A stretch of DNA of 8,126 bases from an uncultured Clostridia bacterium (GTDB lineage Bacteria > Bacillota > Clostridia > Lachnospirales > Anaerotignaceae). The notes under the pieces are model-generated. The model was not told the origin of the DNA. It saw only the letters and a program-made list of their open reading frames with translations, and did not search any database. Position numbers and translations under genes: made by a program. The stretch is taken from contig CAMQRG010000087.1 of assembly GCA_947036475.1 (NCBI GenBank), positions 1 to 8,126 on the forward strand. Reading direction: 5' to 3'. Within the stretch, counting starts at the first letter, position 1. Each line of letters starts with the position of its first letter. Positions 6,551-8,126 of this stretch are shown here, in pieces.

Positions 6551-7957
6551 TTACTTTTCAGGCACAAAACCTGCCCAAAGTTCCTCATCTGAAGGTTCAA
6601 AGCTGGGAATTTCGCGGATAACCCATGTGTTGTTCATGTAATGTTTCAAAGTAATGTTTTCGGAACAGATATTGCCGCCCCATGTGCCGCAGCCAAGAGA
6701 GCTTGTTGCCGGCATACCGCATACCCAGCTGCCTGTATTTGTCAGCGCATTCGGCAGGTTCACAGTCACTCTTGTCGTATATGTAGACAACGCATATTTT
6801 TCCACATTTTCAGGTGTATTAGAATAAATACCACAGGAATGGCCTGCGCCGGAATATGCAAGGTTTGCGTTTACAATGCGAATCGCGTCATCTATATCCT
6901 TTGCTTTATAAACCGCAATCGTCACACACATTTTTTCACCGCTGAACGGATACGCTTCGCCGGAACCGCTTTCCTCCGCAAGCAGGATACAGGTATCTTC
7001 CGGAACCTGAATTTCCGCAAGCTCCGCGATGTAACGCGCCGGCTTTGCAACAACGTCCCTGTTGATTGCGTGATTGTTGGGCCACGCCGGCCAGATGGTA
7101 TGTTTCAGCTTTTCCTTATCCTCCGCGTTTACCATGTGCGCGCCAACCTTCGCAAATTCCTCCAGCATCTTTTCGTATACATCTTCTAAAATGATAACCG
7201 CATTATCGCAGGAGCAGCCCGCCGCAAGGTCGAAAGTCTTGCTGTTTTTGATTTTCGTGGCAGCTTCCGCAAGGTTTGCTGTGGAATCAATAACAATATT
7301 CGCATTGCCCGCACCAACGCCAAACGCCGGCCTGCCGGAAGAATATGCCGCCCTTACCATGCCCTGACCGCCTGTGGCAATAACAAGGTCGCTCTGTGCC
7401 ATCAGTTCGTTTGTAATTTCAACCGTAGGTTCAGGAATGCAGATGACCAAATCCTCAGGCGCGCCATATTTCTTAATGATGCCGCGGATAATATCCACAG
7501 TCTTAACGCTTGTCTTTTTGCCGCGGGGATGGGGCGCAAAAATAATCGCATCTCTCGCCTTCAACGCGTTAACTGTCTGTACAATCGGGTGCATTTCCGG
7601 CTGTGTACTGGGTACGAGGGAGCCAATTACGCCTACGGGCTTTGAAATCCGAACCAGTCCTTTTTCCGGAATTTCCTCCGTAATACCGACTGTTTTTACG
7701 TTTTTCACGTCATGCCACATTGCGCGGCATTTCCCTGTCACCTTTCCGATTTTGGAAGGAACATCGCCTAATTCTGTTTCTTCCATCGCGAATTCCGCCA
7801 GTTCGCGAATCAGCTCCTTATTGTGGTAAATCTCATAGCAGACCGCGCCTGCAAGCCTGTCAACCTGTGCCTGCGTAAATCCCTCTGCTACTTTCTGCGC
7901 TGCTCTTGCCTTCTCAATCAATCCCGCTATATAGCTTCTTACATCTGTTTCGCTCAT
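6551..7957 (-). CDS. CoA-acylating aldehyde dehydrogenase (SucD / sulfoacetaldehyde dehydrogenase-like)
   Basis: It probably interconverts an acyl-CoA plus NAD(P)H with an aldehyde plus CoA, as succinate-semialdehyde dehydrogenase (SucD) does. The 468-residue length is normal for stand-alone acylating enzymes. Visible motifs are ISKPVGVIGSLVPSTQP (104-120), IIFAPHPRGKKTS (138-150), VIATGGQGMVRAAYSSGRP (192-210), GVGAGNANIVID (213-224), the nucleophile segment FDLAAGCSCDN (242-252) and SLGCGTWGGN (420-429). By alignment with SucD, Cys248 is the catalytic cysteine. GCSCDN and PSTQPEMHP differ from the CSGEQ and PTTNP seen in SucD and are nearer in pattern to SCSSEN-type enzymes, to which I believe sulfoacetaldehyde dehydrogenases belong. 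The ATG at 7957 follows GGAGG with seven-base spacing; in-frame codons further upstream run into sequencing adapter. It is the first gene of the operon. Confidence 0.93.
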   Translation of the reverse strand: MSETDVRSYIAGLIEKARAAQKVAEGFTQAQVDRLAGAVCYEIYHNKELIRELAEFAMEETELGDVPSKIGKVTGKCRAMWHDVKNVKTVGITEEIPEKGLVRISKPVGVIGSLVPSTQPEMHPIVQTVNALKARDAIIFAPHPRGKKTSVKTVDIIRGIIKKYGAPEDLVICIPEPTVEITNELMAQSDLVIATGGQGMVRAAYSSGRPAFGVGAGNANIVIDSTANLAEAATKIKNSKTFDLAAGCSCDNAVIILEDVYEKMLEEFAKVGAHMVNAEDKEKLKHTIWPAWPNNHAINRDVVAKPARYIAELAEIQVPEDTCILLAEESGSGEAYPFSGEKMCVTIAVYKAKDIDDAIRIVNANLAYSGAGHSCGIYSNTPENVEKYALSTYTTRVTVNLPNALTNTGSWVCGMPATSSLGCGTWGGNICSENITLKHYMNNTWVIREIPSFEPSDEELWAGFVPEK

Positions 7958-7964
7958 GTTCTTT

Positions 7965-7970
7965 CCTCCA
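7965..7970 (-). promoter_or_regulatory. Ribosome binding site of the aldehyde dehydrogenase gene
   Basis: TGGAGG on the minus strand stands seven bases before ATG 7957. It fixes the start against an in-frame ATG at 7975 and against codons continuing to the contig end. Confidence 0.85.
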
Positions 7971-7975
7971 TTCAT

Positions 7976-8101
7976 GTTGCAGGCTCTGCCCGCTGCTGCC
8001 TGTCCAGTTTTAACAACTTTTTTCTTAAAAATATTATCCCGTTTCTTTTTCTGCACGAATTGTTTTACATTCGAGAAAACGTTTTCTTGAAAATATATTA
8101 T
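7976..8101 (-). promoter_or_regulatory. Untranslated leader / promoter region of the operon
   Basis: The stretch is AT-rich apart from a GC-rich patch at about 7979-8006. A -10-like GATAAT lies on the minus strand at 8033-8038, but nothing resembling TTGACA stands 16-18 bases upstream. A second -10-like TATATT occurs at about 8093-8098, and its -35 would lie beyond the contig end. No regulator gene, riboswitch or second open reading frame is visible. The promoter is therefore probably here or just outside the window, but its exact position is not supported. Confidence 0.35.
8070..8091. promoter_or_regulatory. 22-bp near-palindrome, candidate operator (LacI/CcpA-like)
   Basis: The core AGAAAACGTTTTCT (8074-8087) is a perfect 14-bp inverted repeat centred on CG. 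Beyond a single mismatched pair (8073/8088), three more pairs match, so 20 of 22 positions are symmetric. The core fits the catabolite-responsive element pattern TGWAARCGYTWNCW at all but its first position. LacI-family sites share this AAACGTTT centre. It lies about 113-134 bp upstream of the first start codon, near the -10-like sequences. The symmetry is seen directly; function and the regulator are inferred. Confidence 0.45.
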
Positions 8102-8126
8102 CTGTCTCTTATACACATCTGACGCT
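8102..8126. other. Residual Illumina Nextera (Tn5) adapter at the contig end
   Basis: CTGTCTCTTATACACATCT (8102-8120) is exactly the reverse complement of the Tn5 mosaic end used in Nextera libraries. GACGCT follows, which continues the Read 1 transposase adapter. This is not genomic DNA. It creates the artefactual N-terminus YKRQ in the frame upstream of the aldehyde dehydrogenase. Genomic sequence should be read as ending at about 8101. Confidence 0.97.

Noticed and set aside
7979..8006. Weak inverted repeat CAGGC/GCCTG in the operon leader as a riboswitch or attenuator
   Set aside because: There are only five pairs with a 13-base loop, no U-tract and no known riboswitch core.
7958..8116. 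N-terminal extension of the aldehyde dehydrogenase by 53 residues to the contig end
   Set aside because: The extension is Lys-rich, begins inside sequencing adapter and runs through an AT-rich leader. The strong ribosome binding site at 7965-7970 supports ATG 7957.

Overview
The window is one end of a contig from an anaerobic Gram-positive bacterium, most likely a gut-type Clostridia member (Bacillota). This rests on strong AGGAGG-type ribosome binding sites, a lipoprotein-type TRAP binding protein, an intrinsic terminator with a long U-tract, and enzymes resembling the Clostridium kluyveri succinate/4-hydroxybutyrate set. The genus cannot be named from sequence alone. The last 25 bases (8102-8126) are Illumina Nextera transposase adapter, so genomic sequence ends at about 8101 and anything upstream of the operon is missing.

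Layout. All seven protein genes lie on the minus strand and read from right to left as one probable operon. They are: a CoA-acylating aldehyde dehydrogenase (6551-7957), a Cat1-like acyl-CoA/carboxylate CoA-transferase (5042-6526), an iron-dependent alcohol dehydrogenase (3843-5009), a small PEBP/YbhB-like protein (3308-3811), and a complete TRAP transporter: DctP lipoprotein (2240-3268), DctQ (1606-2103) and DctM (329-1606). Gaps are short or overlapping, except for a 136-bp spacer with a GC-rich hairpin between dctP and dctQ. A strong intrinsic terminator at 215-269 ends the operon. To its left, on the plus strand, is a tRNA-like 3' half (about 100-141) with no recognisable D arm. Upstream of the first gene is an AT-rich leader with a 22-bp near-palindrome (8070-8091), a candidate operator.

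How the genes may work together. The TRAP system would import a small organic acid using the sodium or proton gradient. The CoA-transferase would activate it to an acyl-CoA. The acylating dehydrogenase would reduce this to an aldehyde, and the iron alcohol dehydrogenase would reduce that to a hydroxy acid or alcohol; the route could also run the other way. The closest known logic is the C. kluyveri Cat1-SucD-4HbD route (succinate to 4-hydroxybutyrate), but a sulfonate such as sulfoacetate/isethionate, or another acid, fits equally well. All three enzymes depart from their family signatures at active-site positions. Most strikingly, the CoA-transferase has Gly where the catalytic Glu is expected. 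The substrate is therefore open, and this may be an undescribed variant of the module.
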